NCBI RefSeq assembly: GCF_014196515.1
Contig: NZ_JACIDV010000005.1
Span: 306,560-370,559 of the forward strand
Direction: 5' to 3'
From: Rhizobium skierniewicense
GTDB lineage: Bacteria; Pseudomonadota; Alphaproteobacteria; Rhizobiales; Rhizobiaceae
DNA length: 64,000 nt
Under the pieces are notes generated by a model, which worked only from the letters and a program-made list of their open reading frames with translations, was not told where the DNA came from and did no database searches. The position numbers and the translations under genes are program-made. Every line of letters begins with the position of its first letter. The stretch's first letter is position 1. Below are positions 53,178-63,947 of this stretch, one piece after another.

Positions 53178-54092
53178 TTAAAATTCGCCTTGCGCACGAA
53201 ACGCCTCGACTTCCGCCAGCAGCCACTGTTTGAACAACACGACGGGCGCGTGATTGATGCGGGAAAGCGGCGCGACGGCATAATAGGAGCTGGGGCTTTT
53301 GACCTGATGATCAAAGGCGGCGACCAGTTGCCCGGCTTTCAGCTCGATATCGATCAGAAACAGCGGCATGAGCGCCACGCCCAACCCGGCGATGCAGCCT
53401 TGGGCGACGCTGGAGAACTGTTCGAACCGCATGGCGGGTGCGTTTTGCGCCCCGAGGCCAAGGCTCTGAAACCAGTGATCCCAGGCGCCGGGGCGCGATG
53501 CCATATGCAGGAGCGGCAGGGTGGAGATATCCTGCGCCTTGACAATGGGGTGCGCCGCCAGAAAGGACGGGCTGCACACCGGCGCCACCATCTCATCCAT
53601 CAAAAACGTGCTTTCCGCCGCTGGCCAATCCGGCTGACCGATATGGATGGCCATATCCAGACCTTCCTTCTCGAAATCGAATTGGCCGATACGGGTGGCG
53701 AAATTGAGCGTGATTTCCGGGTGCGCCGCCACAAATTTGGGAATACGTGGCAAAAGCCACCGCGTGCCGAAAGTGGGCAGCATGGCAAGGTTCAGCCTGT
53801 TGCCATGCGTTTTGGTCATAATCTGCAAGGATGCGGAACGGATATCGCCCAGCGCCGTGCTAATGGCCTTGGCATAGGTCTGGCCCTCGGCCGTCAACGA
53901 AACGCCGCGCGCGCCACGCTCGAACAGACGCACGCCAAGTTGGTCTTCCAGCGACAGAACCTGCCTGCTGATCGCCCCTTGCGTCAATGACAACTCATCA
54001 GCCGCCAGCGAAAAACTGCCCAGCCGCGCCACGGAATCGAAGGCGGCAAGAGCGCTGGTGGAAGGTAGAAGTTTGCGGCTGAGCGAGGTCAT
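53178..54092 (-). CDS. LysR-family regulator, divergent from gcdH (GcvA/GcdR-like)
   Basis: A 304-residue LysR regulator: LAAFDSVARLGSFSLAADEL, SLTQGAISRQVLSLEDQLGV is the winged helix, GVRLFERGARGVSLTAEGQ the following wing. The GcvA-like form and divergent placement 96 bases from gcdH make it the likely activator of glutaryl-CoA dehydrogenase, as for GcdR in other proteobacteria. Confidence 0.88.
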   Translation of the reverse strand: MTSLSRKLLPSTSALAAFDSVARLGSFSLAADELSLTQGAISRQVLSLEDQLGVRLFERGARGVSLTAEGQTYAKAISTALGDIRSASLQIMTKTHGNRLNLAMLPTFGTRWLLPRIPKFVAAHPEITLNFATRIGQFDFEKEGLDMAIHIGQPDWPAAESTFLMDEMVAPVCSPSFLAAHPIVKAQDISTLPLLHMASRPGAWDHWFQSLGLGAQNAPAMRFEQFSSVAQGCIAGLGVALMPLFLIDIELKAGQLVAAFDHQVKSPSSYYAVAPLSRINHAPVVLFKQWLLAEVEAFRAQGEF

Positions 54093-54188
54093 GCCGCATT
54101 CCTAACGGTAATAGCAAAATGAGTAAACATGGCTTGCCGCGACGCTGCCAAATGCCAATAATCCCGACAGCAATTTTGGAGATTTACC

Positions 54189-55376
54189 GTGAGCGAACGC
54201 ACAGCATTCAATTGGCAGGACCCGTTTCTTCTCGAGGACCAACTGACCGAAGACGAGCGGATGATCCGCGATACGGCAGCCGCCTTTGCTCAATCGGAGC
54301 TTCTGCCACGCATCAACGAAGCCTATCTCTCTGAAAGTTCTGAGCCTGAGCTGTTCCGTCTGATGGGCCAGACCGGTCTTCTGGGCGTGACGCTTCCTGA
54401 GAAATACGGTGCTGCCGAAGCAAGCTATGTGGCCTACGGCCTCGTGGCCCGCGAAGTCGAGCGCATCGATAGCGGCTATCGCTCGATGATGAGCGTGCAG
54501 TCCTCCCTCGTCATCTACCCGATCTTTGCCTATGGCTCGGAAGAGCAGAAGGACAAATATCTGCCCGGCCTCGTGTCCGGCGAATTGATCGGCTGCTTTG
54601 GCCTGACCGAGCCCGACGCCGGTTCTGACCCGAACGGCATGAAGACACGCGCCGAAAAGATCGAAGGCGGATATCGCCTGCGCGGCTCCAAGATGTGGAT
54701 TTCCAATTCGCCCATCGCAGACGTCTTCGTTGTCTGGGCGAAATCCGAAGCACATGACAACCAGATCCGTGGCTTCGTGCTGGAGAAGGGCATGAAGGGA
54801 CTGTCTGCGCCCAAGATCGGCGGCAAGCTGTCTCTGCGTGCATCGATCACCGGCGAGATCGTCATGGATGGCGTCGAAGTGGGTGAAGACGCGTTGCTGC
54901 CGAATGTTTCCGGCCTCAAGGGTCCGTTCGGCTGCCTCAACCGCGCCCGTTACGGCATTTCCTGGGGCGTGCTGGGTGCCGCAGAAGATTGCTGGTTCCG
55001 CGCTCATCAGTACGGCATGGACCGCAAACAGTTCGGCAAGCCGCTGGCCGGCATGCAGCTTTATCAGAAGAAGCTGGCCGACATGCAGACGGAAATCACG
55101 CTCGGGCTACAGGCGTCGCTGCGCGTCGGTCGTCTGTTCGACGAGCATAAGATGGCGCCGGAAATGATCTCTATCGTCAAGCGCAACAATTGCGGCAAGG
55201 CACTGGATATCGCCCGCCAGGCCCGTGATATGCACGGCGGCAATGGCATTCAGATCGAATACCACGTCATGCGCCACGCCCAGAATCTGGAAACGGTCAA
55301 CACCTATGAGGGGACGCATGATGTGCATGCGCTGATCCTCGGCCGCGCCCAGACCGGCATTCAGGCTTTTTTCTGA
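54189..55376 (+). CDS. gcdH: Glutaryl-CoA dehydrogenase
   Basis: A 395-residue flavin-dependent acyl-CoA dehydrogenase that oxidises and decarboxylates glutaryl-CoA to crotonyl-CoA in lysine and glutarate breakdown. [20 protein letters not shown] and [20 protein letters not shown] are the flavin and substrate segments; the catalytic Glu is in [20 protein letters not shown]. The Arg-rich region ([20 protein letters not shown]) is as in GcdH. The start is a GTG with GGAG eight bases upstream. A terminator follows. Confidence 0.93.
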   Translation: MSERTAFNWQDPFLLEDQLTEDERMIRDTAAAFAQSELLPRINEAYLSESSEPELFRLMGQTGLLGVTLPEKYGAAEASYVAYGLVAREVERIDSGYRSMMSVQSSLVIYPIFAYGSEEQKDKYLPGLVSGELIGCFGLTEPDAGSDPNGMKTRAEKIEGGYRLRGSKMWISNSPIADVFVVWAKSEAHDNQIRGFVLEKGMKGLSAPKIGGKLSLRASITGEIVMDGVEVGEDALLPNVSGLKGPFGCLNRARYGISWGVLGAAEDCWFRAHQYGMDRKQFGKPLAGMQLYQKKLADMQTEITLGLQASLRVGRLFDEHKMAPEMISIVKRNNCGKALDIARQARDMHGGNGIQIEYHVMRHAQNLETVNTYEGTHDVHALILGRAQTGIQAFF

Positions 55377-55394
55377 GATTTGACGACAAAACGC

Positions 55395-55423
55395 AAACCG
55401 GCGATACCCATCGCCGGTTTTTT
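55395..55423 (+). terminator. Rho-independent terminator after gcdH
   Basis: Ten-base stem AAACCGGCGA/TCGCCGGTTT with a six-base loop and a T-run of six in total. It lies 19 bases after the stop, so gcdH and the following dehydrogenase are likely separate units. Confidence 0.9.
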
Positions 55424-55665
55424 GCTGCATTGCGAAGATAAAATCATACTTTTCCCGCCCTAGACGGTTGAAACCGCCGTCGTGTGAATTAATATAGGGG
55501 TGTCATTCATCGTCTCTGGCAAATCCATTTGCCATATCCGGTATCGTTGCCTTCGATTGTCCCGCCACGGAAGACATGTCATGCAGCGCCGGTAAATTCC
55601 GAGACCGCAGTTCAACGCCAAGCATCGGCACGTTGCCGGTGGGTCAAGTTACGAAGGTATTTCTC

Positions 55666-57102
55666 ATGCACAGCTATCCCGACATCAAGCTTCTCATCAA
55701 CGGCGAATGGCGCGACGCGCTTTCCGGCAAGACCATTGCCGTGTCCGACCCGGCGACAGACGAAATCCTCGGCAACATTGCACACGCTGAAAAGGCCGAT
55801 CTTGATCTGGCGCTGGATGCTGCCGACAAGGGCTTCAAGGTCTGGCGCGAAACATCGGCCTATGAGCGGTCCAAGATCATGCGCAAGGCAGCCGACCTGC
55901 TGCGTGAGCGCAAGGACACGATTGCCTGGCTGATGACCCGCGAACAGGGCAAGCCGCTGGCCCAGTCCGCCATGGAAGTCATGGGCGCCGCCGACACGAT
56001 CGACTGGTTTGCCGAAGAAGCCCGCCGCACCTATGGTCAGGTGATTCCTGCCCGCGCAACCGGCGTTTCGCAGCTCGCCATCAAGGTTCCGGTTGGACCT
56101 GTTGCCGCGTTTACACCGTGGAACTTCCCGATCAACCAGATCGTGCGCAAGCTGTCCGCAGCGCTCGCCGCCGGTTGCTCGATCATCGTCAAGGCTCCTG
56201 AGGAAACACCGGCATCGCCTGCTGAACTCATCCGCGCCTTCGTGGATGCAGGCGTTCCCGCTGGCGTTATCAACCTGGTCTATGGCGTACCCTCGGAAAT
56301 CTCCGAATACCTGATCCCGCATCCGGTCATTCGCAAGATTTCCTTCACGGGCTCCACGCCAATCGGCAAGCATCTCGCAGCGCTCGCCGGCACGCACATG
56401 AAGCGCGCCACGATGGAACTGGGCGGCCACGCGCCTGTCATGATCTTCGATGATGCCAACATTGAAAAGGCCGTCGAAATCATGGCGATGTCGAAGTTTC
56501 GCAATGCCGGTCAGGTCTGCGTTGCACCGACACGCTTCCTCGTACAGGTGGGCGTTGCCAGCCAGTTCCTTGACGGCTTTGTCAAAGCCGCTGAAGCTGT
56601 CAAAGTCGGCAACGGTCTGGAAGATGGCGTCACCATGGGCCCCCTCGCCAACGAGCGTCGCATCCCGGCGATGGAAGCGCTCATTCAGGACGCCGTCACC
56701 AATGGCGCGGAACTGAAGACCGGCGGCAAGCGCATCGGCAACAAGGGCAACTTCTTCGAACCAACCGTGCTGGCCAACGTTCCGACATCTGCCAAGATCA
56801 TGAACGATGAGCCGTTTGGTCCTGTTGCCATCGTCAACACGTTCAAGTCCTTCGATGACGCGATCTCGGAAGCCAACCGTCTGCCCTTCGGCCTTGCTTC
56901 CTTCGCCTTCACAGGCTCGGTCAAGACTGCCCACGAGCTTGGCCGTCAGGTCGAGGCTGGCATGCTGACCATCAACCACAATGGCCTTGCCCTGCCCGAA
57001 GTCCCCTTCGGCGGCATCAAGGATTCGGGCTACGGCACCGAAGGTGGTTCAGAGGCCGTTGGCGCCTATCTGGAAACACGCTTCGTCAGTCAGATGAACT
57101 GA
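55666..57102 (+). CDS. gabD: Succinate-semialdehyde (or glutarate-semialdehyde) dehydrogenase
   Basis: A 478-residue aldehyde dehydrogenase. [20 protein letters not shown] is the cofactor and substrate region, [11 protein letters not shown] the nucleotide loop, [16 protein letters not shown] holds the catalytic Glu and [20 protein letters not shown] the catalytic Cys. It looks like the GabD group, which oxidises succinate semialdehyde in GABA breakdown and, in some bacteria, glutarate semialdehyde in lysine breakdown. Its place behind gcdH makes the second role possible. The ATG at 55666 has GAAGG upstream. Confidence 0.9.
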   Translation: MHSYPDIKLLINGEWRDALSGKTIAVSDPATDEILGNIAHAEKADLDLALDAADKGFKVWRETSAYERSKIMRKAADLLRERKDTIAWLMTREQGKPLAQSAMEVMGAADTIDWFAEEARRTYGQVIPARATGVSQLAIKVPVGPVAAFTPWNFPINQIVRKLSAALAAGCSIIVKAPEETPASPAELIRAFVDAGVPAGVINLVYGVPSEISEYLIPHPVIRKISFTGSTPIGKHLAALAGTHMKRATMELGGHAPVMIFDDANIEKAVEIMAMSKFRNAGQVCVAPTRFLVQVGVASQFLDGFVKAAEAVKVGNGLEDGVTMGPLANERRIPAMEALIQDAVTNGAELKTGGKRIGNKGNFFEPTVLANVPTSAKIMNDEPFGPVAIVNTFKSFDDAISEANRLPFGLASFAFTGSVKTAHELGRQVEAGMLTINHNGLALPEVPFGGIKDSGYGTEGGSEAVGAYLETRFVSQMN

Positions 57103-57130
57103 TTTTCGGCCGCCTTGAGCTGAAATTTTA

Positions 57131-57160
57131 AAGTCCGGCGTTTCACGACGCCGGGCTTTT
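57131..57160 (+). terminator. Rho-independent terminator after gabD
   Basis: AAGTCCGGCG/CGCCGGGCTT stem with one mismatch and an eight-base loop, followed by TTTTC. It lies 28 bases after the stop. Confidence 0.85.
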
Positions 57161-57219
57161 CATTTGCAAAATTTCACGCATATCACTAAGAACAAAGAAG
57201 GAACTTCGGGGGAGGATAC

Positions 57220-58322
57220 ATGGCAGCGGCAAATGATACGGCAGCGCCAGCACTGAAGGAAATCTTCAACCGCGAGCGACTGCGATCTATCGCTTCTGAA
57301 ACAAAAGCCGTTTATCCAGCCTTTGATGAAGAGGCGTTTCTGGCACTAGCCGAAGCCAACCTCGATACACTCGGTATCATGAAGCGCATGCGCCAGGTGG
57401 CCACCAGCCTTCATGCCACTCTGCGCGGCGACTATGTGCGCAACCTCGAAATCCTCGCATCACTGGCACCGCGCATCAACCACGGCTTTACCTCGATTTC
57501 CCTGTCGGAATATGTGGCACTCTACGGCCTGGAGCATTTTGATGCCTCCATGACAGCGCTGAAATTTTTCACGCGCTTTGGCTCGTCGGAATTCGCTATA
57601 CGTCACTTTATCCTCGCCGATATGCCCCGTGCGCTGGCGACCATGGAGGAGTGGTCGCGAGATGAAAACGAACATGTGCGGAGATTGGCCAGCGAAGGCT
57701 GCCGCCCGCGTCTGCCATGGTCATTTCAGATCAAGGCGCTGATCGAAGATCCTTCGCCTGTCGCCACCATTCTTGAAAACCTCAAAAGCGACGATGCGCT
57801 CTATGTGCGCAAATCCGTGGCCAACCATCTGAACGATATCACCAAGGATAATCCGCAATGGGTTCTGGAGCGCATCTCCACGTGGCCCAAGGACAACAAG
57901 CATACCGCATGGATCATCCGGCAGGCGTTGCGAACCTTGGTGAAGAAGGGCGACGTTTCGGCGCTCGCGCATCTTGGCGCGCATGAAAAAGCGGAGATTG
58001 CGATAGAGGCGTTTCAGGTGACGCCAGATGCATTACCACTTGGCGGCGCTGTCCGGATTTCGGCATCGCTTCGCTCGAAATCCGGACAGCCACAGAAACT
58101 GGTGATCGACTACGCCGTTCACTACGTGAAGAAAGGCGGCGGCACCTCACCCAAGATTTTCAAATGGAAAGAGCTGAGCCTTCAACCGGAAGAGTGTTGC
58201 ACACTCTCCATCAGCCGCGCCATCCGGGATTTCACAACCCGCAAGCATTATCCTGGCCTGCACCTGATACAGCTGATAGTGAATGGCGAGGCGTTGGCCG
58301 AAACGACGTTCGAACTCAGCGC

Positions 58323-58326
<4 letters not shown>
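57220..58326 (+). CDS. AlkC-type DNA alkylation repair protein
   Basis: A 368-residue HEAT-like-repeat DNA glycosylase for N-alkylated bases. The N-terminal two thirds are helical repeats ([80 protein letters not shown]). From about residue 265 on it is strand-rich ([40 protein letters not shown]), as expected for the Ig-like extension of AlkC. It is likely to remove 3-methyladenine-type damage. Start ATG 57220 follows GGGGGAGG. It overlaps cysA, on the other strand, by four bases. Confidence 0.85.
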
Positions 58327-59344
<1,018 letters not shown>

Positions 59345-59348
<4 letters not shown>

Positions 59349-60226
59349 GCGCTAATCTCCGGTGCGGCAGCGGTTTTCCTCGCGCCACGGCCTGCCCCGC
59401 GCTTTTCCAGCGCGACCTTGGCAATGATCGTGACGACGGCGAGAGCCGCGAGGATGGATGCCGAGGCGAAGGCGCCAGCGGCCTGATAATCGTGATAGAG
59501 CAGCTCGATATGCAAAGGCAGCGTGTTGGTCTGGCCGCGAATATTGCCGGATACGATCGACACTGCACCGAACTCACCCATCACACGCGCGTTGCACAGC
59601 ACGACGCCGTAGAGCAGCGCCCATTTGATGTTGGGCAGGGTAACAGACCAGAAGGTGCGCCAGCCGGATGCACCAAGCGATGTCGCCGCTTCCTCAAGAT
59701 CACGTCCCTGCGCCTGCATCAGCGGGATCAGTTCGCGTGCCACAAAGGGGGCGGTCACGAACATGGAGGCCAGCACGATACCAGGCAGGGCAAACAGCAC
59801 CTTGATGTCATAGGCCGCGAAGAACGGACCAAGCAGGCCTTGCAAACCGTAGACGAAGAGATAGGCGACGCCTGCCACGATGGGCGAGATGGAAAAGGGA
59901 ATTTCGATGAGGACGAGGAGAAAGCGACGGCCTCTGAAATCGAATTTGGTTATCGCCCAAGCGGCGGCAATGCCGAAGGCGGTATTGACCGGCACCGCAA
60001 TCAGCGCCGTGATCACCGTCAGCATGATGGCGTGGCGCGTATCGGGGTGATTGATGGTCGCCGTATAGGTCTTCCACCCCTGAGAGAAGGCTTCGACGCC
60101 GATGATCAGCAAGGGCGCGACGACAAGCAAGGCACCCATGATCAGAACGAAAGCAATCAGCGAGCGGCGCACGAGAGGTGCGTCACCCACGCGAGGCGGC
60201 TTACGGCGAAGGGAATGAGCACTCAT
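59345..60226 (-). CDS. cysW: Sulfate/thiosulfate ABC transporter, permease
   Basis: A 293-residue permease with six hydrophobic segments: [20 protein letters not shown] and the coupling motif [55 protein letters not shown] is the CysW hallmark. It follows cysT by three bases. Confidence 0.92.
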
Positions 60227-60229
60227 GGG

Positions 60230-61051
60230 TTAGCTCCTCCCCGTATAACGCATGGCACGCGTTTGCAGAACATTGGTGACGGCGAGCATGACGAAGGCCG
60301 TGAGCAGCAGCACCGAGGCGATCGCGGCTGCAGCCTGATAATCATATTCCTCCAGCCGGATGAAGACGAGAAGCGACGTGATCTCGGTTGAAAACGGCTG
60401 ATTGCCGGCGATGAAGATGATCGCGCCGAACTCGCCAAGGCTACGGGCAAAGGACAGCGACAGGCCAGCCAGAATGGCAGGTGTCAGCAGGGGTAGAATA
60501 ACCTTTCGGAAAATCTCGAAATCCGAGCCACCCAGAGACTGCGCCGCCTCTTCCAGCGCCGGGTCCAAATCTTCCAGCACAGGCTGCACCGTACGCACGA
60601 TGAAAGGAAGGCTGGTAAAGGCCATGGCGATGATGATGCCAAGCGGGGTGTAAGCCACCTTGATACCGGCATGGGCAAGGATCGAGCCGAACCAGCCGTT
60701 TCCGGCAAACAGGGCCGTCAGTGCGATGCCCGCGACAGCGGTGGGCAGCGCAAACGGCAGATCAACGATCGCATCGACGATACGGTAGCCCGGAAAGCGG
60801 TAGCGGGTCAGCACCCATGCCAATGCGAGGCCGAAGACGACATTGAACAGCGTGGCCACAAGAGCGCACAGCACGGTGACGCGGTAGCTTGCGACGGCGC
60901 GCGGTGACGAGATGATGGCCCAATATTCGGCAGGGCCCAGACTGGCCGCCTTGAACACCAGTGCGGCCAGCGGCAGGACGACGATGATGCCGACATAGAG
61001 AAGGGTCACGCCGAGCGACAATCGCAGCCCCGGCAAAACATTGCGTCTCAA
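60230..61051 (-). CDS. cysT: Sulfate/thiosulfate ABC transporter, permease
   Basis: A 273-residue permease: SLGVTLLYVGIIVVLPLAAL at the start, coupling motif DPALEEAAQSLGGSDFEIFR, KVILPLLTPAILAG, and SLGEFGAIIFIAGNQPFSTE, the CysT (CysU) hallmark. It forms the channel with CysW. A hairpin upstream probably lowers its expression relative to sbp. Confidence 0.92.
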   Translation of the reverse strand: MRRNVLPGLRLSLGVTLLYVGIIVVLPLAALVFKAASLGPAEYWAIISSPRAVASYRVTVLCALVATLFNVVFGLALAWVLTRYRFPGYRIVDAIVDLPFALPTAVAGIALTALFAGNGWFGSILAHAGIKVAYTPLGIIIAMAFTSLPFIVRTVQPVLEDLDPALEEAAQSLGGSDFEIFRKVILPLLTPAILAGLSLSFARSLGEFGAIIFIAGNQPFSTEITSLLVFIRLEEYDYQAAAAIASVLLLTAFVMLAVTNVLQTRAMRYTGRS

Positions 61052-61067
61052 ACCCGTCCCCTATCAT

Positions 61068-61100
61068 GCAAAAGCGACCCGGCGGGAGGCCCACCGGGTC
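61068..61100 (-). terminator. Attenuating hairpin between sbp and cysT
   Basis: On the minus strand GACCCGG, T, GGG, CCT, CCC, G, CCGGGTC forms a long near-perfect stem, followed by GCTTTTG. It lies 22 bases after the sbp stop and 25 before cysT. This is a typical partial terminator that leaves more binding-protein mRNA than transporter mRNA. Confidence 0.65.
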
Positions 61101-61121
61101 AAGCGAACCCAAAATCAGCAA

Positions 61122-62108
61122 TTAACGGCTGCCGTAAAGCGTATCAAGCACGGCACCGGATGCGAAGTGCTCTGTCTGGATCTTGTCCCAACCGCCAAAG
61201 ACATCGTTGACATTGACGAGGCGTATCTGTGGAAACTGATCCTTGAATTCGCCCGCGACCTTTTCATTGTGGACGCGGTGACCGAACTGCGCGGCAATGC
61301 GCTGGCCTTCCTCGGTGTAGAGGAAATCGAGATAGGTCTTTGCCAGTTCACGCGAACCCCGCTTGTCGACCACCTTGTCCACGACGGCCACGGGGAATTC
61401 CGCGAGAAGGCTCACCGATGGAACGACACTTTCGACTTTGTCCTTGCCATATTGCTTGGCGATACCACGTGTTTCAGCCTCGAAAGTGATCAGCACGTCG
61501 CCCACTTCACGCTCGACAAAGGTTGTGGTGGCAGCGCGGCCTCCGGTGTCGAAGACAGGCGTGTTGGCAAAGATCTTCTTGATGAAGTCCTCAACCTTGG
61601 CTTCGTCGTTGTTGAACTTTTCCTTCGCGAACGCCGTCGCTGCCAAGTACGTGTAACGGGCGTTACCAGATGTCTTGGGGTTGGGGAAAACGAGCTTCAC
61701 ATCGTCCCGGACAAGATCGTCCCAATCCTTGATGTTCTTGGGGTTTCCAGCACGAACGAGGAAGGACGGAAACGAGTAGAAGGGCGATGCATCATTCGCG
61801 AAACTCTTCTTCCAATCGGCAGAAACGAAGCCCTGCTTCACCAGAAAATCGATATCCGTCACCTGGTTGAAGGTCACGACGTCGGCTTCCAGACCCTCGA
61901 CGATGGCGCGCGCCTGCTTGGATGTTCCCGCATGCGACTGATCGACGGTTACGCCCGGATGCACCTTGACGAAGGCTTCGTTTTCGGCGGCAAAAACCTC
62001 ACGCGCCACGTCATAGGACGCGTTGAGAAGCGTTTTCGGCTCCTGCGCCGAGGCAGAGGTCGACAGAAGCGCTGCGACAGCAGCACCGATAAGCATGATC
62101 CGTTTCAT
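61122..62108 (-). CDS. sbp: Sulfate-binding periplasmic protein
   Basis: A 328-residue binding protein for sulfate (perhaps thiosulfate). Signal peptide MLIGAAVAALLSTSASAQ; mature start EPKTLLNASYDVAREVF; NPKTSGNARYTYLAATAF is the family signature around the sulfate site, and YLDFLYTEEGQRIAAQFGHR a second hallmark. The ATG at 62108 follows GGGGAATTCC. It is the first gene of sbp-cysTWA. Confidence 0.93.
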   Translation of the reverse strand: MKRIMLIGAAVAALLSTSASAQEPKTLLNASYDVAREVFAAENEAFVKVHPGVTVDQSHAGTSKQARAIVEGLEADVVTFNQVTDIDFLVKQGFVSADWKKSFANDASPFYSFPSFLVRAGNPKNIKDWDDLVRDDVKLVFPNPKTSGNARYTYLAATAFAKEKFNNDEAKVEDFIKKIFANTPVFDTGGRAATTTFVEREVGDVLITFEAETRGIAKQYGKDKVESVVPSVSLLAEFPVAVVDKVVDKRGSRELAKTYLDFLYTEEGQRIAAQFGHRVHNEKVAGEFKDQFPQIRLVNVNDVFGGWDKIQTEHFASGAVLDTLYGSR

Positions 62109-62254
62109 GGAATTCCCCACAGCACAAATTGTACCGGCAAGATAAGGAAGCGCTATTCAAGCTGCGAGGAATGGCGCTACGCACCGCAAGTGGATTTTAG
62201 AATGTTTTGCTGCAGCGACAGTCGAAGTCGAACATATGTTTCGCGCCGCAAAAA

Positions 62255-63328
62255 TCACAGGCGATGATCGCGAAACAGGGGCGGTTCTGTGGCAACAAAA
62301 TATCGATCAAGCTGCGCATCACTGACCTGCGCCAAGGTGTCGGGACGCCATGAGGGCTGGCGATCCTTGTCGATGAGCGCCGCACGCACGCCCTCGTAAA
62401 AATCATGGTTGCGCAACACCGCGCAACCCGCAACGAATTCACGTTCCAGACACTCGACCAGACCAGAACTCTCCCGTCCCAGCCGCAAAAGGAGCAAGGT
62501 CAGCTTGAGGCTGGTCGGCGAGCGCGAGTGCAGGGCTTTGAGCGTCTCTCGTGCGAAATCACTCTTGGTCGATGCCAAGGCATCGATGATATCGTCAACC
62601 GTGTCGAAGCCGAACGCCGTATCGATCTCGCTCCGGTGAAAACACAGAAAACCGTTTTCTTCCGGCCTGCTGGAAAAACCTTCGATGACGGCACCGATAT
62701 CAGCGGCAAACGAGACCTTAGCCAGTGCATGCACCAGCTCCGGCAGTCGGTGGGACGCGACATGATAATCGGCAAGACCCGCATAGATCGCGTCGGCTGC
62801 GCCGATCTCGCGCCCGGTCAGTCCAAGCCAGCAACCCACTTCGCCTGGTGCCCTGGGCAAAAGCCATGTCGCGCCGACATCGGGGAAATAGCCGATGGCA
62901 GTTTCCGGCATGGCGAGGCGGGTGCGTTCCGTGACGATCCGATACCGGCCATGGGACGAAATACCGACGCCACCGCCCATGACGATGCCATCCATCAGCG
63001 CGATATAGGGCTTGGGATAATGGGAGATCGTGTCATTCAGCGGAAACTCATCCCGCCAGAATCGGGTGCGGTCCATCTCGCCAGCTGATTTCATGGCATG
63101 GATCTGGCGCACATCGCCGCCAGCACATAAACCGCGCTCCCCCTCGCCGGATAAAATCACGCATGTTATGGCGGCATCGCGTGCAAAAGCGTCAAGCCCA
63201 GCCTTCATGCCTGACACCATTGCCTGGTTGAGACTGTTGATGGCTTTCGGTCTGTTGAGGCGGATCAGACCGGCATGACCGCGTGTTTCGACGATGACCT
63301 CATCTGTCGTTGAGCTCTGCTGCACCAT
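62255..63328 (-). CDS. 3-hydroxyisobutyryl-CoA hydrolase (enoyl-CoA hydratase superfamily)
   Basis: A 357-residue crotonase-fold enzyme of valine breakdown that releases 3-hydroxyisobutyrate from its CoA ester. RPKAINSLNQAMVSGMKAGL is the N-terminal segment, GERGLCAGGDVRQIH one oxyanion half, MGGGVGISSHGRYRIVTERT, RLAMPETAIGYFPDVGATWL the second with the catalytic Glu. The extra C-terminal region (FVAGCAVLRNHDFYEGVRAA) and length separate it from simple enoyl-CoA hydratases. AGGAGGAGAC stands before the ATG. It appears to be a single-gene unit. Confidence 0.9.
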   Translation of the reverse strand: MVQQSSTTDEVIVETRGHAGLIRLNRPKAINSLNQAMVSGMKAGLDAFARDAAITCVILSGEGERGLCAGGDVRQIHAMKSAGEMDRTRFWRDEFPLNDTISHYPKPYIALMDGIVMGGGVGISSHGRYRIVTERTRLAMPETAIGYFPDVGATWLLPRAPGEVGCWLGLTGREIGAADAIYAGLADYHVASHRLPELVHALAKVSFAADIGAVIEGFSSRPEENGFLCFHRSEIDTAFGFDTVDDIIDALASTKSDFARETLKALHSRSPTSLKLTLLLLRLGRESSGLVECLEREFVAGCAVLRNHDFYEGVRAALIDKDRQPSWRPDTLAQVSDAQLDRYFVATEPPLFRDHRL

Positions 63329-63376
63329 GTCTCCTCCTCAAAAGCATTGCGCTGCAACAGCAATGTGGAGGACGAA

Positions 63377-63401
63377 GGAACTTCACGCAACATTTATCGT
63401 T
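63377..63401 (+). promoter_or_regulatory. EcfG-type general stress promoter
   Basis: GGAAC at 63377-63381, 16 bases, CGTT at 63398-63401: a full match to the alphaproteobacterial EcfG promoter. Transcription would start near 63408 and run toward the DUF2934 gene, leaving a leader of about 210 bases. Confidence 0.6.
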
Positions 63402-63616
63402 GGGTATGCAACACCGGAAGCAATCGAATGTTTGAAATTGCTCGACAAACAGGAATGCCAGAGCTCTTGCAGTGCAGCAAATTAACTTGACGCCCCTGAG
63501 AATCATGGCATGTAATATTTTGGTAAAATACCGGCGCGCTCATTTTTTTTAAGCGTTGCAGCCGGCGCATTCAGACAGCCATCCCATGGCTGATGACATT
63601 CTAACGGGAGATAGAA

Positions 63617-63853
63617 ATGCCGGTTTCAGAAAATGATTGGATCAGCAAACGCGCCTACACCCTCTGGGAAAAAGATGGGCGTCAGCATGGGCGTGATGCC
63701 GACCATTGGGAGCAGGCCAAGCAGGAATATGCACTGTTGCAGAACTCGAAGGCCACCAAGCCAGCACACCGCAAAAAGGCAGATGTGAAACTGGCCCTTG
63801 CTACCGAGGCCGCCAAACCAAAGACCAAGTCCCGCAAGTCAGCGCAGAAATAA
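63617..63853 (+). CDS. DUF2934-family small basic protein
   Basis: A 78-residue protein. SKRAYTLWEKDGRQHGRDAD, HWEQAKQEYA matches the DUF2934 helix pair (R-A-x-x-x-W-E-x-x-G-R-x-x-G-R-D-x-x-H-W). The C-terminus is Lys/Ala-rich (KPKTKSRKSAQK) and may bind nucleic acid; the function is unknown. GGGAG lies before the ATG. An EcfG-type promoter 216 bases upstream suggests stress expression. The 288-base gap between this gene and the hydrolase holds that promoter and no other certain gene. Confidence 0.85.
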   Translation: MPVSENDWISKRAYTLWEKDGRQHGRDADHWEQAKQEYALLQNSKATKPAHRKKADVKLALATEAAKPKTKSRKSAQK

Positions 63854-63882
63854 GTGTCCTCCCACGCAAATGACACGCCAAC

Positions 63883-63905
63883 CAAAAAGCCCCGCAAGCG
63901 GGGCT
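63883..63905 (-). terminator. Rho-independent terminator for a leftward gene beyond the window
   Basis: On the minus strand AGCCCCGC/GCGGGGCT is followed by TTTTTGG. It points left, so a gene read leftward from beyond the right edge probably ends here; on the plus strand there is no T-run. Confidence 0.65.
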
Positions 63906-63918
63906 CAGACTGCTGACA

Positions 63919-63947
63919 AACCCGCCGATTTTTGTCGGTGGGTTTTT
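63919..63947 (+). terminator. Rho-independent terminator after the DUF2934 gene
   Basis: AACCCGCCGA/TCGGTGGGTT stem with one G-T pair and a six-base loop, then TTT. It lies 66 bases after the stop. Confidence 0.7.

Noticed and set aside
57199..57224. EcfG-like promoter (GGAAC) before the AlkC-type gene
   Set aside because: GGAAC is present, but the -10 position reads TGGC and the site runs into the ribosome site and start codon.
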